DNA of 64,000 nt. Origin: JACCVL01 sp963704295. Lineage in GTDB: Bacteria > Actinomycetota > Actinomycetes > Propionibacteriales > Nocardioidaceae. The stretch lies in NCBI GenBank assembly GCA_963704295.1, contig OY969884.1:1798001-1862000 (forward strand), in the 5' to 3' direction. Made by a program: the position numbers and the translations under genes. The notes under the pieces are model-generated. The model was not told where the DNA came from. It ran no database searches and worked only from the letters and a program-made list of their open reading frames with translations. Of this stretch, positions 8,120 to 17,119 are shown piece after piece; within the stretch, counting starts at the first letter, position 1; every line of letters begins with the position of its first letter.

Positions 8120-9051
8120 GCGCCCGCCCCCGCCTGGGGGACGGTGCCGCTTGCCCGCGGGCTGACGCTGTCCGGTTCGGTCGCCGCCAGTACGACCTCC
8201 TCGAGTGTGCGCCGCTCGGGCCCGAGCTCGGCCACGCGAACACCGGCTCGCACCAGCTCGGCGTTCAGCGCGGCCGCGTCCGCACCCCGGACGAGCAGCC
8301 GGTCGCCGTGCAGCACCGAGCGACCGTCCAGCAGTGCGCGCGCCGCCTCGACGTCCGGCGTGCGGACGACGGTGCGGCCGGTCGGCGCCTGCAGCGTGGC
8401 CAGCTCCTCCTGGATCACCAGCCGGCCCCGGTCCAGCACCCCCACCCGGGTGCACAGCTGCTCGACCTCGGCGAGCAGGTGGCTGGACAGGAAGATCGTG
8501 CTGCCGCGCCGGTTCAGCTCGACCAGCAGCCGGCGGATCTCCCGGATCCCCTGCGGGTCCAGGCCGTTGGTCGGCTCGTCCAGGATCAGCAGCCGTGGCG
8601 TCCGCAGCAGCGCGGCCGCCAGACCCAGCCGCTGCCGCATGCCGAGCGAGTACGCCCGCACCGGGCGGCGGCGGACGCCGGCCAGACCAACCTGTTCCAG
8701 CACCGTGTCGATGCGCCGGGCTCGGCTGGCCCGGTCTCCGCCCGGACCGGCCGCGTCCATCAGCTCCAGGTTGGCGGGGCCGGTCAGGTGCCCGTACGCA
8801 GCCGGGCCCTCGACCAGCGCACCGATGTGCGGCAGCACCCACCGTGCGGCGCGCGGCATCTGCTCGCCGAAGAGCTCGATCTCGCCGGACGTTGCCAACA
8901 CCAGACCGAGCAGCATCCGGACCGTGGTGGTCTTGCCGGAGCCGTTGGCGCCGAGGAAGCCGTACACGTCCCCCTCGTGCACGTCGAGGTCCACCGCGTC
9001 CACGGCCAGCACCGAGCCGAAGCGCTTGGTGAGCCGGTCCGTGCCGATCAC
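8116..9051 (-). CDS. ABC transporter ATP-binding protein
   Basis: 311 residues, GTG start. Walker A GANGSGKTTT (34-43), signature YSLGMRQRLGL, Walker B LLILDEPTNGLD and switch His in LSSHLL are all present, so the protein should be active. It belongs to the ABC-2 exporter class (CcmA/DrrA type). About 70 residues follow the nucleotide-binding domain and end in a Ser/Ala/Gly-rich tail. Start and stop overlap both neighbours by 4 bases, giving a tightly coupled three-gene operon. Confidence 0.9.
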   Translation of the reverse strand: MIGTDRLTKRFGSVLAVDAVDLDVHEGDVYGFLGANGSGKTTTVRMLLGLVLATSGEIELFGEQMPRAARWVLPHIGALVEGPAAYGHLTGPANLELMDAAGPGGDRASRARRIDTVLEQVGLAGVRRRPVRAYSLGMRQRLGLAAALLRTPRLLILDEPTNGLDPQGIREIRRLLVELNRRGSTIFLSSHLLAEVEQLCTRVGVLDRGRLVIQEELATLQAPTGRTVVRTPDVEAARALLDGRSVLHGDRLLVRGADAAALNAELVRAGVRVAELGPERRTLEEVVLAATEPDSVSPRASGTVPQAGAGA

Positions 9052-10151
9052 GACGGGGTTCCGGCGAGCAAGGGGTCGGGCGGCAGCGCGATGACCTGCT
9101 CGGCGGCCCGGGTGATCGTGCGCTCGGTGACGGTGCCGACGAGCAGCCAGCTCGGTGCCGTCTCCCCACCACACGGAGTGAGCAGCACGCGCAGCGGTCC
9201 GGAGGCGAGCCGGGTGCCGGTCTCGTCGACGACGGCGCCGGCGGTCTCGCCGAGCTGCTCACGCAACGGCCCGGCCACGTCACCGTCCAGCGGGGCCACC
9301 GCGAGCTGGGTGACCCCGCCGCCGTAGCGGCCGACCTCGATGTCGGGGACCACACTGCCCGGCAGACCGGCCAGGCTCGCCGGCAGCTGGACGTCGACGG
9401 TGCCGGGGTCGGCGACCGTCTTCGGCCCCTCCAGCGACACCGTGACGCCCGGCGGCGGCTGGAACACGGTGAGGTCGGCGTCGGGCGCCTCGGTCGACAC
9501 GTCGTCGAACGTCGTGCTGATCGCCGCCGGGCCGACATCCCCCCACACCTCGACGCGCAGCGGCAGCCCAGTCTCCTCGTCCGCCCACACGTCCACGTGG
9601 TGCACGCTGGCCTGCGGCTCGGAGGGCACCAGCCGCAGCCCCGGCGCGACCCGGCCCGCGATCCGCTCGGCGGGCAGCCGGCTCACCTCATCCGGAGCCG
9701 CGCCGCTGAGCACTCGCTGGGCGAGAACCGGGGGGAGCACGTCAACGGTGCGCGGCAGGAACGCGAACAGCTCCGAGGTCCGGGTGGCGCGCAGCGCCTC
9801 GTAGTCCCAGGCAGTCGTCAGTTGACCGTCGTGGAACAGGTCGGTCTCTCCGGCGGTCCCGAGCCGATCCACGCGCCAGTCGTCGGCACCACGCCACCAG
9901 ACCCGGAGGCGGTTCGTGTCCCCCAGCAGGTCCGCGACCTCGGTGAACTCGTCGGTCACGGGCAGCGCGAGACCGCCGACGGACTCGACATAGCCCGAGT
10001 ACGCCAGGTCGTCGGCGCCCCGAATCTGCTCGAGCAGGTCGACCGCGTCAACGTCCGGGTCGTCCACCGGCCAGACCTGGGGCATTGCCGGGAGCACCGT
10101 GACAGCGAGAACGCCGAGTGCCACCAGGCACCAGCGCCGGACTGCGGTCAT
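9048..10151 (-). CDS. Secreted LolA/RseB-like protein, first gene of the ABC exporter operon
   Basis: 367 residues with a signal peptide or anchor (hydrophobic residues 7-25). Residues about 38-230 resemble the LolA/MucB-RseB half-barrel (LLEQIRGADDLAYSGYVES, LGDTNRLRVWWRGADDWRVD, VDVWADEETGLPLRVEVWG), which binds lipids or acyl groups or regulates anti-sigma factors. The C-terminal domain (VAPLDGDVAGPLREQLG) is unassigned. A TACGCT hexamer lies 5 bases before the ATG, suggesting a leaderless transcript for the whole operon. The function is inferred from the fold and the neighbouring exporter. Confidence 0.7.
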   Translation of the reverse strand: MTAVRRWCLVALGVLAVTVLPAMPQVWPVDDPDVDAVDLLEQIRGADDLAYSGYVESVGGLALPVTDEFTEVADLLGDTNRLRVWWRGADDWRVDRLGTAGETDLFHDGQLTTAWDYEALRATRTSELFAFLPRTVDVLPPVLAQRVLSGAAPDEVSRLPAERIAGRVAPGLRLVPSEPQASVHHVDVWADEETGLPLRVEVWGDVGPAAISTTFDDVSTEAPDADLTVFQPPPGVTVSLEGPKTVADPGTVDVQLPASLAGLPGSVVPDIEVGRYGGGVTQLAVAPLDGDVAGPLREQLGETAGAVVDETGTRLASGPLRVLLTPCGGETAPSWLLVGTVTERTITRAAEQVIALPPDPLLAGTPS

Positions 10152-10234
10152 AGTGCAGCGTACGTCGCGACGGCCGACGCCTCACCGGCCCAATCGGGCA
10201 GGCCGGTGGGCGTCAGCCGGACGCCGTGATGTGG

Positions 10235-10531
10235 TCAGACGCGGACCACGCGCTCCTTCTCGCGACCCTGGGTGCGCTCCTTCTCGCGTCCGGTCTGGAC
10301 GATGCGCTCCTTCTCGCGACCCTGGGTGCGCTCCTTCTCGCGTCCGGTCTGGACGATGCGCTCCTTCTCCCGACCCTGGGTGCGCTCCTTCTCCTTGCCC
10401 GCGACGTGGGAGACGCGCTCCTTCTCCCGTGCGGTGTTCGTTCCGACCCCCGAGGCAACCCCGGTGGCCAGTCCCAACGCGAGCGTCCCTGCTGCCGCAG
10501 CTGCCGTCAGCCGGCGAGACGTTGTGGACAT
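10235..10531 (-). CDS. Secreted small protein of REKER repeats
   Basis: 98 residues. The signal peptide (STTSRRLTAAAAAGTLALG) is followed by a mature part of almost only Arg, Lys, Glu, Gln, Thr and Gly. It holds seven [AG]-[RK]-E-K-E-R motifs, with an exact 18-residue unit alternating GREKERIVQT and GREKERTQ, encoded by a 54-bp DNA repeat. The ATG at 10531 is chosen over the in-frame ATG at 10546 because AGGGGAG lies five bases before it. I recognise no family. It should be exported, extremely charged and helical or disordered. Confidence 0.75.
   Translation of the reverse strand: MSTTSRRLTAAAAAGTLALGLATGVASGVGTNTAREKERVSHVAGKEKERTQGREKERIVQTGREKERTQGREKERIVQTGREKERTQGREKERVVRV
10249..10395. 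repeat. 54-bp in-frame coding repeat of the REKER protein
   Basis: On the + strand the segment alternates two half-units, one containing GACCCTGGGTGCGCTCC and one containing GTCTGGACGATGCGCTCC, each followed by TTCTCGCG or a close variant. Two near-identical 54-bp units plus partial units are present. Their near identity suggests recent duplication by slippage or unequal recombination, so copy number may vary between strains. Confidence 0.85.
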
Positions 10532-10687
10532 GCGCGCTCCCCTCATGACCGCTTTGCGCGGCCTGTCGGTTCTCCCCTAGCACGCTGAGTGTGTCCTAAT
10601 TCACTGTGCGTGGCTAGTACCGAACGCCGGGGAGGCGTGAGAGTGTGCGGGACAGGTGTGGCTACTGTCCGTGACTATGTGACTACA

Positions 10688-11923
10688 TCATCGTGGCAGG
10701 GCCGCCCACACCTCCGCGTCGGTCCGGGGTTTCGTGCCGAGCCCGTGGTCGCGTCGGAAGGCGACGAGCTCGTCGGTGGTCCGGGGCCCGAGGAAGCCGG
10801 TCCGCAGCCGGTCCGGCATCCGTAGCGCGGTCTGCAGCGCGTAGACCGCCGTCCCCGCGGAGGTCCGGCGCAGCACCGGGCTGCCCTGTTGCCGGGCCCA
10901 GCGGGCGGCCTCGTGCGGAGTCCACCGCGGGGCGTGCTGCTGCCGGGTCGCGGGCTGCAGACTGGCCCACGTCGGCTTGTCCAGGGCGCCGGTGCGCGGC
11001 AGGTCGTGGTTGCGCTGGTAGCCGAGGATCCGTTTGCGCGTGCCCGCGTCGAGCACGCCGCTGGTTCGGACGCCGAGCAGCCGCTGGGCGGTGCGCACGT
11101 GCTCCCCGCCGTTGCCCAACCAGGCGAACGGCTGGCTCGACCCGCGCGGCGTCGGCGCCGGCACCGGACATGGCCGGAGCCGAGAGCGGGTCGTCGCGAC
11201 CACGGCCGGCTGGTCTGCGAAGTACGTGCACGGGCCGTGGTCGGTCGGCCATACCTGTCCGGTCCAGAACGACGTGCGTCCGCGTGCGCCGTTCCACGAC
11301 AGGGAGATGTGGACGTGGTCGGTGTGCGGGCTGTCGCCGGAGTAGGTCGCCCAGCCGCCGGACCACCCGCTCCAGATCTTCCGGTTGTAGATCACGTACA
11401 TGACGCCGAGCCGGCGGGCCATCGCCCCGGGTTGCCCGTCTCGACCGGGTGCGGTGAGCCAGGCGAGGAAGTCGGCGGCTGCGCGCCGCTCCGGGCGGTC
11501 GCCGACGTCGACGTGCCAGTCCCAGGCGCGGCCCTCCTTGTGCTCGGACTGGCCGCCGACCGCGCAGCCGCGCAGCATCCCGGCGTCCGATCCCGGCCGG
11601 TACGTGCGCAGGACAAGCGCCCGCAGGGCCATCGTGCCGCGGAGCCCCCGGACGGAGCAGGAACGCTGCGGCTGGTAGCCGGGGAACGCCTCGATCTCCT
11701 TGCCCCAGTCGGCCTGCGCGGGCAGCCCATGCGGGTGGGCGGGGAACGGCACCGGCGGCCCACCCCGCTGGCCGACGTCGCCCGGGCGGGCGGCGACCGG
11801 TCCGACCGGCTCGACCGCACCAGCGGTGGACGCGGCACCGCCGAGCCCGGCGAGCAGGGCCAGCGCGGCCGCCGTGAGCAGGGCGGGGAGTCGGCGGGAG
11901 CGGGGGGAGGACGGGCTGGTCAC
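10688..11923 (-). CDS. Exported protein with ARB_07466-like domain and two peptidoglycan-binding repeats
   Basis: 411 residues starting at a GTG behind GAGGTG. A signal peptide (LPALLTAAALALLAGLGG) is followed at about 75-225 by a domain with SEHKEGRAWDWHVDV and SPHTDHVHISL. This His/Asp pattern is seen in actinobacterial extracellular proteins of the ARB_07466-like/M15-related type. Two PG_binding_1-like modules close the protein (VRTAQRLLGVRTSGVLDAGT and VYALQTALRMPDRLRTGFLG). It probably acts at the cell wall; whether it is a peptidase is not established. Confidence 0.75.
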   Translation of the reverse strand: MTSPSSPRSRRLPALLTAAALALLAGLGGAASTAGAVEPVGPVAARPGDVGQRGGPPVPFPAHPHGLPAQADWGKEIEAFPGYQPQRSCSVRGLRGTMALRALVLRTYRPGSDAGMLRGCAVGGQSEHKEGRAWDWHVDVGDRPERRAAADFLAWLTAPGRDGQPGAMARRLGVMYVIYNRKIWSGWSGGWATYSGDSPHTDHVHISLSWNGARGRTSFWTGQVWPTDHGPCTYFADQPAVVATTRSRLRPCPVPAPTPRGSSQPFAWLGNGGEHVRTAQRLLGVRTSGVLDAGTRKRILGYQRNHDLPRTGALDKPTWASLQPATRQQHAPRWTPHEAARWARQQGSPVLRRTSAGTAVYALQTALRMPDRLRTGFLGPRTTDELVAFRRDHGLGTKPRTDAEVWAALPR

Positions 11924-12062
11924 GGGGGCACCTCGAGCGGTCGGGGCAGCGGGGTGCGATTCTTTCCGTGACAGCCCGGCCACGCACGGTTGCCACCGGG
12001 AATGTGACCGGTTGGCTGCGTCGGTATCAGCCGTACGGCATGCTTGACGGAAGGTGGTGGAG

Positions 12063-12215
12063 GTGTCAGGCGTGGAGAGGCCGGTGGACAGGCGCGTGCA
12101 CGACGACGATGTGATCGCCGAGATCCAGCTCACCGGAGACCTGATGATCGCTGCGTCGGAGCATGACGGACCGTTGAGTCAGGACGAGGTCGACACCCTG
12201 CTCGGGTTGCGCTGA
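12063..12215 (+). CDS. Small conserved actinobacterial protein, 50 residues
   Basis: A short frame encoding 50 residues with VIAEIQLTGDLMIAASEHDG and PLSQDEVDTLLGL. Its coherent alternation, acidic composition and good ribosome site (GGAAGG, eight bases before GTG 12063) support a real gene. In-frame GTGs at 12054 and 12057 are alternative starts. I recall similar sequences as small hypothetical proteins in actinobacteria but know no function. It converges on mutT1 with only 7 bases between the stops. Confidence 0.65.
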   Translation: MSGVERPVDRRVHDDDVIAEIQLTGDLMIAASEHDGPLSQDEVDTLLGLR

Positions 12216-12222
12216 CCGCCGG

Positions 12223-13113
12223 TCACGGCGACAGCAGCTCGGTGCCGACGACCGTGCCCGCGCCGCGGTGCACGACCAGAGCCTCACCCGGCTCGAGCTT
12301 CGTCTCGGCCAGTCCCCATTCCGCGAGCACCGCCGGGAGGACCGGCCGGTGGGTGCACAGCACCATCCGCCGCTCGTCGTGGCGCAGGCCGGACACGGCG
12401 GCCCGCTGCTGCGCGCTGTCCACCGCCTCCTCGCTCCACGCCGGATCGACGTGGACGTGCAAACCTTGCGCATCGGCGTAGGGCTGCACGGTCTCCACGC
12501 ACCGCCGGGCGTCGCTGCTGAGCACGGTGTCGATGCCGTAGGCGGCCAGCAGCGGACGCAACCGACGCGCCTGCTCGCTGCCCTCGGCCGACAGTGGCCG
12601 GTCCGGGTCGGCGCGCTGCCACTCCTCGCGTGCGGCGGCGGCCGCGTGCCGCAGCACGAGCAGCGGGGTGCTGGTGTGCGCGCCGGCTGTCAGCAGCCGC
12701 TCCAGCCGGTCCAGCACGGCCACGTCGCGCGAGTAGGTGAGCGTCGTCCGCGCCACGTCGAGCGGCGCCCACCAGACGTGGTCCACCTCGTCGTTCGGGG
12801 TGTAGTCGTCAGCCCGGGATGCGGTGCCGTCCACCGGTCGGGCCGACCAGTACGTCACCTGCTTGATGCCACCGGGGGGACGGGTCAGTCGGTACTCGTG
12901 CCGGGCCAGGAACGGGCCGACCCGCACCGGCACCCCGGTCTCCTCCTCCACCTCCCGCACGGCGGCGGCGAGCAGGTGCTCGCCCGGGTCGAGCTTCCCC
13001 TTGGGCAACGACCAGTCCTGATGCCGCACCCGGTGGACCAGCAGCACCTCCAGCCGGTCGGTCACCGACCGCCAAACGACAGCCCCCGCGGCCTGGACTG
13101 GTCCGTCGGTCAC
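12223..13113 (-). CDS. mutT1: Nudix hydrolase fused to histidine-phosphatase domain, MutT1-type
   Basis: 296 residues. The N-terminal Nudix box spans residues 39-61 (GKLDPGEHLLAAAVREVEEE, then TGV), and a histidine-phosphatase domain begins with LRHAAAA at 153-160 (catalytic RH 155-156). This two-domain layout is characteristic of mycobacterial MutT1, which degrades 8-oxo-dGTP/GTP and diadenosine polyphosphates to keep nucleotide pools clean. In mycobacteria mutT1 is next to ppk; here pst genes intervene. It starts at a GTG with no clear ribosome site. Confidence 0.9.
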   Translation of the reverse strand: MTDGPVQAAGAVVWRSVTDRLEVLLVHRVRHQDWSLPKGKLDPGEHLLAAAVREVEEETGVPVRVGPFLARHEYRLTRPPGGIKQVTYWSARPVDGTASRADDYTPNDEVDHVWWAPLDVARTTLTYSRDVAVLDRLERLLTAGAHTSTPLLVLRHAAAAAREEWQRADPDRPLSAEGSEQARRLRPLLAAYGIDTVLSSDARRCVETVQPYADAQGLHVHVDPAWSEEAVDSAQQRAAVSGLRHDERRMVLCTHRPVLPAVLAEWGLAETKLEPGEALVVHRGAGTVVGTELLSP

Positions 13114-13146
13114 TCGGACAGTGTGTCGGTTCGGCGGGCGCCGTGC

Positions 13147-14265
13147 ATGATGTCGGCCGTGCGCCGGAGCCTGCTCGCCCTGACCGTGCTCGCGGCCGTG
13201 GTGGTGACAGCGGTCTGGATCGCTCGCACGACAGCCGACCCGCGCAGCCCGATCGCTCGGGCGGTCGCGACGGTGCCCGCAGAGACCGCCACGCTCAGCG
13301 TCACCGACTGGGCCGCGGTCCGCGCCGAGCTTGATCTCAACGCCGCGACCGCCGGGGACCCGGCGGGACTGCGCCGCCTCGCCGGGGCGGGCTTCGCGAC
13401 CGACCTGACCGCCGTCTCACTGCTCGTCGGCTCGGCGGAACCGATGCAGCGGTTGTACGGCTGGTCCGTCGCCAGCGCCGACTGGGAGGCGTATGCCCAG
13501 TCCGGCGAGGGTGCGGTCGCCGTCGTGGCCCTGGGAGGCATCCCGGCCGAGACCGTGCTGGACGGGCTGGCCTCGACCGGCTATGCGGAGCCGGCCGAGG
13601 GTGCCGATGCGGGGAGCATCTGGCGTGGCGGACCGGACGTCGTCGCCACCGCGGACCCTGGTCTCACCCCGCAGCTGGGCTACGTCGCGGTGCTCGCAGA
13701 CGACGGATTGGTGATCGCCTCCGACGCGGCGGACTACGCCGCCCGAACCGTCGCGGCCGTTCGCGGGTCGGTCCCGTCGCTGGCCGCCGACGCCGACGTC
13801 GCCCGAGTCGCCCTCGGGCTGTCCGGGGCTCCCGTGGCGGTGCTGCACACCGGTGAGCGGGGGTGCAGGGTGACGTCGCTCTCCGACGCGGACCGCGCGA
13901 CCCGTGCCACCGGTGATCGGCTCGCCGCGGCCGCCGGTGGCCTGGCGGACTACGCGGCGCTCGGGCTGGCGCTCGGACTGACCGACACCGCCGGCACGCT
14001 GGATGTGGTGATGCGTTTCGCCGATGCGGCGCTGGCGGCCGACCAGCTCGCGGTCCGCGCCGCCCTCACCGTCGGCGACGCGCCGGCACAGGGCGGGACC
14101 TGGGAGGAGCGGTTCACGCTGGCGGCAGCGGCCGCGGAGGGTCCGACGGTGACGCTGCGGCTGCGGGCCCCGACCCGTGACGCGCAGCTGCTGTCCGACC
14201 TCGGCACCGGCGGGCTGCTGTTCGCCGGCTGCCCGACCAGCGGTCGGCCCTCACCACCGGCCTGA
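13147..14265 (+). CDS. Membrane-anchored hypothetical protein
   Basis: 372 residues with an N-terminal membrane anchor (LLALTVLAAVVVTAVWIA) and a large Ala/Gly-rich external domain. Segments such as ATLSVTDWAAVRAELDL, LYGWSVASADWEAYAQ and GYVAVLADDGLVIASDAADY suggest a repeated beta-alpha fold. I recognise no family or catalytic motif. The start is ATG 13147 or the adjacent 13150; no strong ribosome site is visible. It is divergent from mutT1 with a 33-base gap and converges on pstB with 11 bases between them. Confidence 0.7.
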   Translation: MMSAVRRSLLALTVLAAVVVTAVWIARTTADPRSPIARAVATVPAETATLSVTDWAAVRAELDLNAATAGDPAGLRRLAGAGFATDLTAVSLLVGSAEPMQRLYGWSVASADWEAYAQSGEGAVAVVALGGIPAETVLDGLASTGYAEPAEGADAGSIWRGGPDVVATADPGLTPQLGYVAVLADDGLVIASDAADYAARTVAAVRGSVPSLAADADVARVALGLSGAPVAVLHTGERGCRVTSLSDADRATRATGDRLAAAAGGLADYAALGLALGLTDTAGTLDVVMRFADAALAADQLAVRAALTVGDAPAQGGTWEERFTLAAAAAEGPTVTLRLRAPTRDAQLLSDLGTGGLLFAGCPTSGRPSPPA

Positions 14266-14276
14266 GCGGCGACCGG

Positions 14277-15197
14277 TCAGCCGAAGCGACCGGAGATGTA
14301 GTCCTCGGTGCGCTTGTCGCCCGGGTTGCTGAACATCTTGCGGGTCAGGTCGTACTCCACCAGCAGTCCGGTCCGGTTGCCGGTGGTCTCGTCCGGCCGG
14401 GCGGTGAAGAAAGCGGTGCGGTCCGCCACCCGCGCCGCCTGCTGCATGTTGTGGGTGACCACGATGATCGTGTACTCCTCCCGCAGCACCATCATCAGGT
14501 CCTCGATCCGCGCCGTGGCGATCGGGTCCAGGGCGGACGCGGGCTCGTCCATCAAGATCACGTCCGGCTTGGTCGCGATGGTCCGGGCGATGCACAGTCG
14601 CTGCTGCTGGCCACCGGACAGCCCGTAGGCCGAGTGCTTCAGCTTGTCCTTGACCTCGTCCCACAGGGCGGCGTCGCGCAGCGCCTGCTCCACGTGCTGG
14701 TCCATGTCGTCGACGTCCATCCCGGTGACCCGCGGCCCGTACGCGACGTTGTCGTAGATCGACTTGGGGAAGGGGTTGGGCTTCTGGAACACCATGCCGA
14801 TCCGGCGCCGGACCTCGATCGCGTCCACCTTGCTGTTGTAGATGTCGACGTCGTGGTAGAGCACCTTGCCCTCGACCCGGGCGTCCGGGATCAGGTCGTT
14901 CATCCGGTTCAGGCAGCGCAGCACCGTGGACTTCCCGCACCCCGAGGGCCCGATCAGCGCGGTGATCTCGTGCCGCCCGAACCCGAGGGTCACGTCGTGC
15001 ACGGCGAGGAAGTCGCCGTAGTAGGCGTCCAGGTCGACGCACTCCATCACCGGCACCGGGCGCTCGGGCACCTGCCGGCGCTCGACGTGGCCGATCGTCA
15101 CGGTCGGCTCCGTGTCGGGGGCGGTGGCCGCCCCGGCTGCGGGGGCGCCGGCCGGCGGATCGTCGGTGCCGGTGGTGCGGGTGTCCGAACTCGTCAT
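14277..15197 (-). CDS. pstB: Phosphate ABC transporter ATP-binding protein PstB
   Basis: 306 residues. Walker A GPSGCGKST, the PstB-type FQKPNPFPKSIYDNVAYGPR stretch, signature YGLSGGQQQRLCIAR, Walker B VILMDEPASALDPIAT and switch His (THNMQQ) are intact. It energises phosphate import by PstCA. A 50-residue Ala/Pro/Thr-rich N-terminal extension precedes Met51, where the usual 256-residue PstB begins. Either the extension is real or translation starts at that Met. It lies 11 bases after pstA in the operon. Confidence 0.96.
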   Translation of the reverse strand: MTSSDTRTTGTDDPPAGAPAAGAATAPDTEPTVTIGHVERRQVPERPVPVMECVDLDAYYGDFLAVHDVTLGFGRHEITALIGPSGCGKSTVLRCLNRMNDLIPDARVEGKVLYHDVDIYNSKVDAIEVRRRIGMVFQKPNPFPKSIYDNVAYGPRVTGMDVDDMDQHVEQALRDAALWDEVKDKLKHSAYGLSGGQQQRLCIARTIATKPDVILMDEPASALDPIATARIEDLMMVLREEYTIIVVTHNMQQAARVADRTAFFTARPDETTGNRTGLLVEYDLTRKMFSNPGDKRTEDYISGRFG

Positions 15198-15208
15198 GGG
15201 TGCCGTCC

Positions 15209-16114
15209 TCACCAGCGCCGCTGGAAGTGGTTGCGGATGTAGATGGCAAGACCGTTGAGCGCCAGCACCATCGCCATCAAGACGATAATGGCTGCTGCGG
15301 CCGCGACCTTGTACTCGTCCTGGGACTCCGATGTCCAGCTGAAGATCTGCACCGGCATGGCGGTGAAGCCGGACAACAGGCCGTTCGGGGTGAACAGGAT
15401 GGTGCCGACGCCGAGCAGCAGCAGCGGCGCCGCCTCCCCGATCGCGCGGGACAACGCGAGGATCGTCCCGGTGGAGATTCCCGGCACCGCCGACGGCAGC
15501 ACCTGCCGCCAGGTGGTCTGGATCGGTGTCGCGCCGAGCGCCAGCGACCCCTCCCGGATCTCCCGGGGGACGGCGCGGACCGCCTCCCGGGTGGAGATGA
15601 TCACCACCGGCAGGATCAGCAGCCCGAGCGCGAGCGCACCGACCAGCACGATGTTGGTCTTCGAGCTGCCGAACAGGGCGGCGATCGCCACCGCCAGCAT
15701 CCCGTAGATGATCGACGGGACGGCGGCGAGGTTCTGCAGGTTCACCTCGATCAGCCGGTTGTACCACCGCTCGTTGTCGGCGAACTCCTCGAGGTAGACC
15801 GCTGCGGCGACTCCGATCGGCACGGCCATCAGCCCGGTGGCGAGCATCAGCCACAGGGTGCCGACGAAGGCGGCCTTGACCCCGGCGGACTCCGGGCTCA
15901 GCGTCGAGTCGTAGTTCGTGAGCAGCGCCGAGTCGAAGCGTGCCGAGCCGTCGATCGCGGTGGTGACGATCAAGGTGACCAGCACCATGATGCCGAAGAC
16001 GAGTGAGAGCCAGAGCGCGCCGAGGAAGACCATCGAGCCGACGCTTCGCTCGTGGCCGCGTCCGTGCGCGAGGCCGGCCCGGGCGGGCGACAGGTCCGGG
16101 GTGACCGTGGCCAT
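15209..16114 (-). CDS. pstA: Phosphate ABC transporter permease PstA
   Basis: 301 residues with six predicted spans. The permease loop AVPREIREGSLALGATPIQT (EAA-type) and SRAIGEAAPLLLLG are typical of PstA. With PstC it forms the membrane channel of the high-affinity phosphate importer. Its ATG overlaps the pstC stop by one base (TGATG), indicating coupled translation. Confidence 0.96.
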   Translation of the reverse strand: MATVTPDLSPARAGLAHGRGHERSVGSMVFLGALWLSLVFGIMVLVTLIVTTAIDGSARFDSALLTNYDSTLSPESAGVKAAFVGTLWLMLATGLMAVPIGVAAAVYLEEFADNERWYNRLIEVNLQNLAAVPSIIYGMLAVAIAALFGSSKTNIVLVGALALGLLILPVVIISTREAVRAVPREIREGSLALGATPIQTTWRQVLPSAVPGISTGTILALSRAIGEAAPLLLLGVGTILFTPNGLLSGFTAMPVQIFSWTSESQDEYKVAAAAAIIVLMAMVLALNGLAIYIRNHFQRRW

Positions 16115-17046
16115 CAGTAGACCTCCCGGACCCGGCGGACCAGCCGGATGCTGATGATGTTGATGAGCAGGGTGAGGACGAACAGCGCCAGCCCGACCGC
16201 GAACAGCGTGTTGTACGAGACGGAGCCGACGATGTTCTCGCCGCCGGCGGTCTGCGCGATGTAGCCGGTCATCGTCTGCATCCCCTCGCGGGGGTCCGCC
16301 GTCAGGTTCGGTCTGCCTCCGGAGGCCAGAGCGACGATCATCGTCTCCCCGACCGCGCGGGACAGTCCGAGCACGATCGCCGCGGAGATGCCCGAGATCG
16401 CCGCGGGGACCACCACGCGCAGCGTGGTCTGCATCCGGTTGGCGCCCATCGCGAGCGACCCCTGGCGCAGTGCCTGTGGCACCGCCGACATCGCGTCCTC
16501 GGACAGCGAGGCCACCGTGGGGATGATCATGACGCCGAGGATGATCCCGGCGGCCAGCGCGTTGGTGAAGCCCACGTCGATGCCGAGCCAGCCGCGCAGC
16601 ACCGTCGGGGTGATGAACTGCAGCGCGAAGAAGCCGTAGACCACCGACGGGACGCCCGCGAGCAACTCCAGCACCGGCTTCAGCCGACGGCGGGTCCGGG
16701 GGCTGGCGTACTCGGACAGGTACATCGCCGCGCCCAGCCCCAGCGGGACCGCGAGGGCCAGCGCGATGGCGGTGGTCATCAGGGTGCCGGCCACCAGGGG
16801 GAGCACGCCGTACTCGACGGGTGCCAGGTTCGGCCGCCAGGACGTCCCCGTGACGAAGTCGACGATCGAGACCTCACGGAAGAAGTCGATCGCCGGGCGG
16901 AGCAGCGCGACCACGATGCCCACCGTGATCAGCACGGACGCCAAGGCGGACACCTGGAGGAGCAGCAGGACGACGCGCTCCTGCGGGCGGCGGCGGGGGC
17001 GCAGGTCAGCGGCGCTGAAGCCCTGCGTCCCGGTGCTGGTGCTCAT
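16114..17046 (-). CDS. pstC: Phosphate ABC transporter permease PstC
   Basis: 310 residues from the ATG at 17046, chosen for GGAGGG eight bases upstream; an in-frame codon at 17091 is less likely. It has six spans, the EAA-type loop AVPQALRQGSLAMGANRMQT and the PstC hallmark SRAVGETMIVALASGG. It pairs with PstA. It follows pstS by 73 bases, a gap that may reduce expression relative to the binding protein. Confidence 0.96.
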   Translation of the reverse strand: MSTSTGTQGFSAADLRPRRRPQERVVLLLLQVSALASVLITVGIVVALLRPAIDFFREVSIVDFVTGTSWRPNLAPVEYGVLPLVAGTLMTTAIALALAVPLGLGAAMYLSEYASPRTRRRLKPVLELLAGVPSVVYGFFALQFITPTVLRGWLGIDVGFTNALAAGIILGVMIIPTVASLSEDAMSAVPQALRQGSLAMGANRMQTTLRVVVPAAISGISAAIVLGLSRAVGETMIVALASGGRPNLTADPREGMQTMTGYIAQTAGGENIVGSVSYNTLFAVGLALFVLTLLINIISIRLVRRVREVY

Positions 17047-17119
17047 CCAGATGCCCTCCGCGAAGCTGTGGGGAGGCGGGCGCCTCCCCACAGTCTTGCC
17101 TACGTCGCTGCCGACGCGA

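Noticed and set aside
10249..10395. Possible CRISPR array
   Set aside because: Repeats are contiguous, without unique spacers, and lie within a coding frame; no cas genes are present.
10226..10588. Leu/Ala-rich repetitive frames opposite the REKER gene
   Set aside because: The repeat makes all frames look periodic. Only the leftward frame has a ribosome site, a signal peptide and sensible composition.
15209..17091. Start of pstC at 17091
   Set aside because: The ATG at 17046 has a better ribosome site, and the extra 15 residues have no family match.
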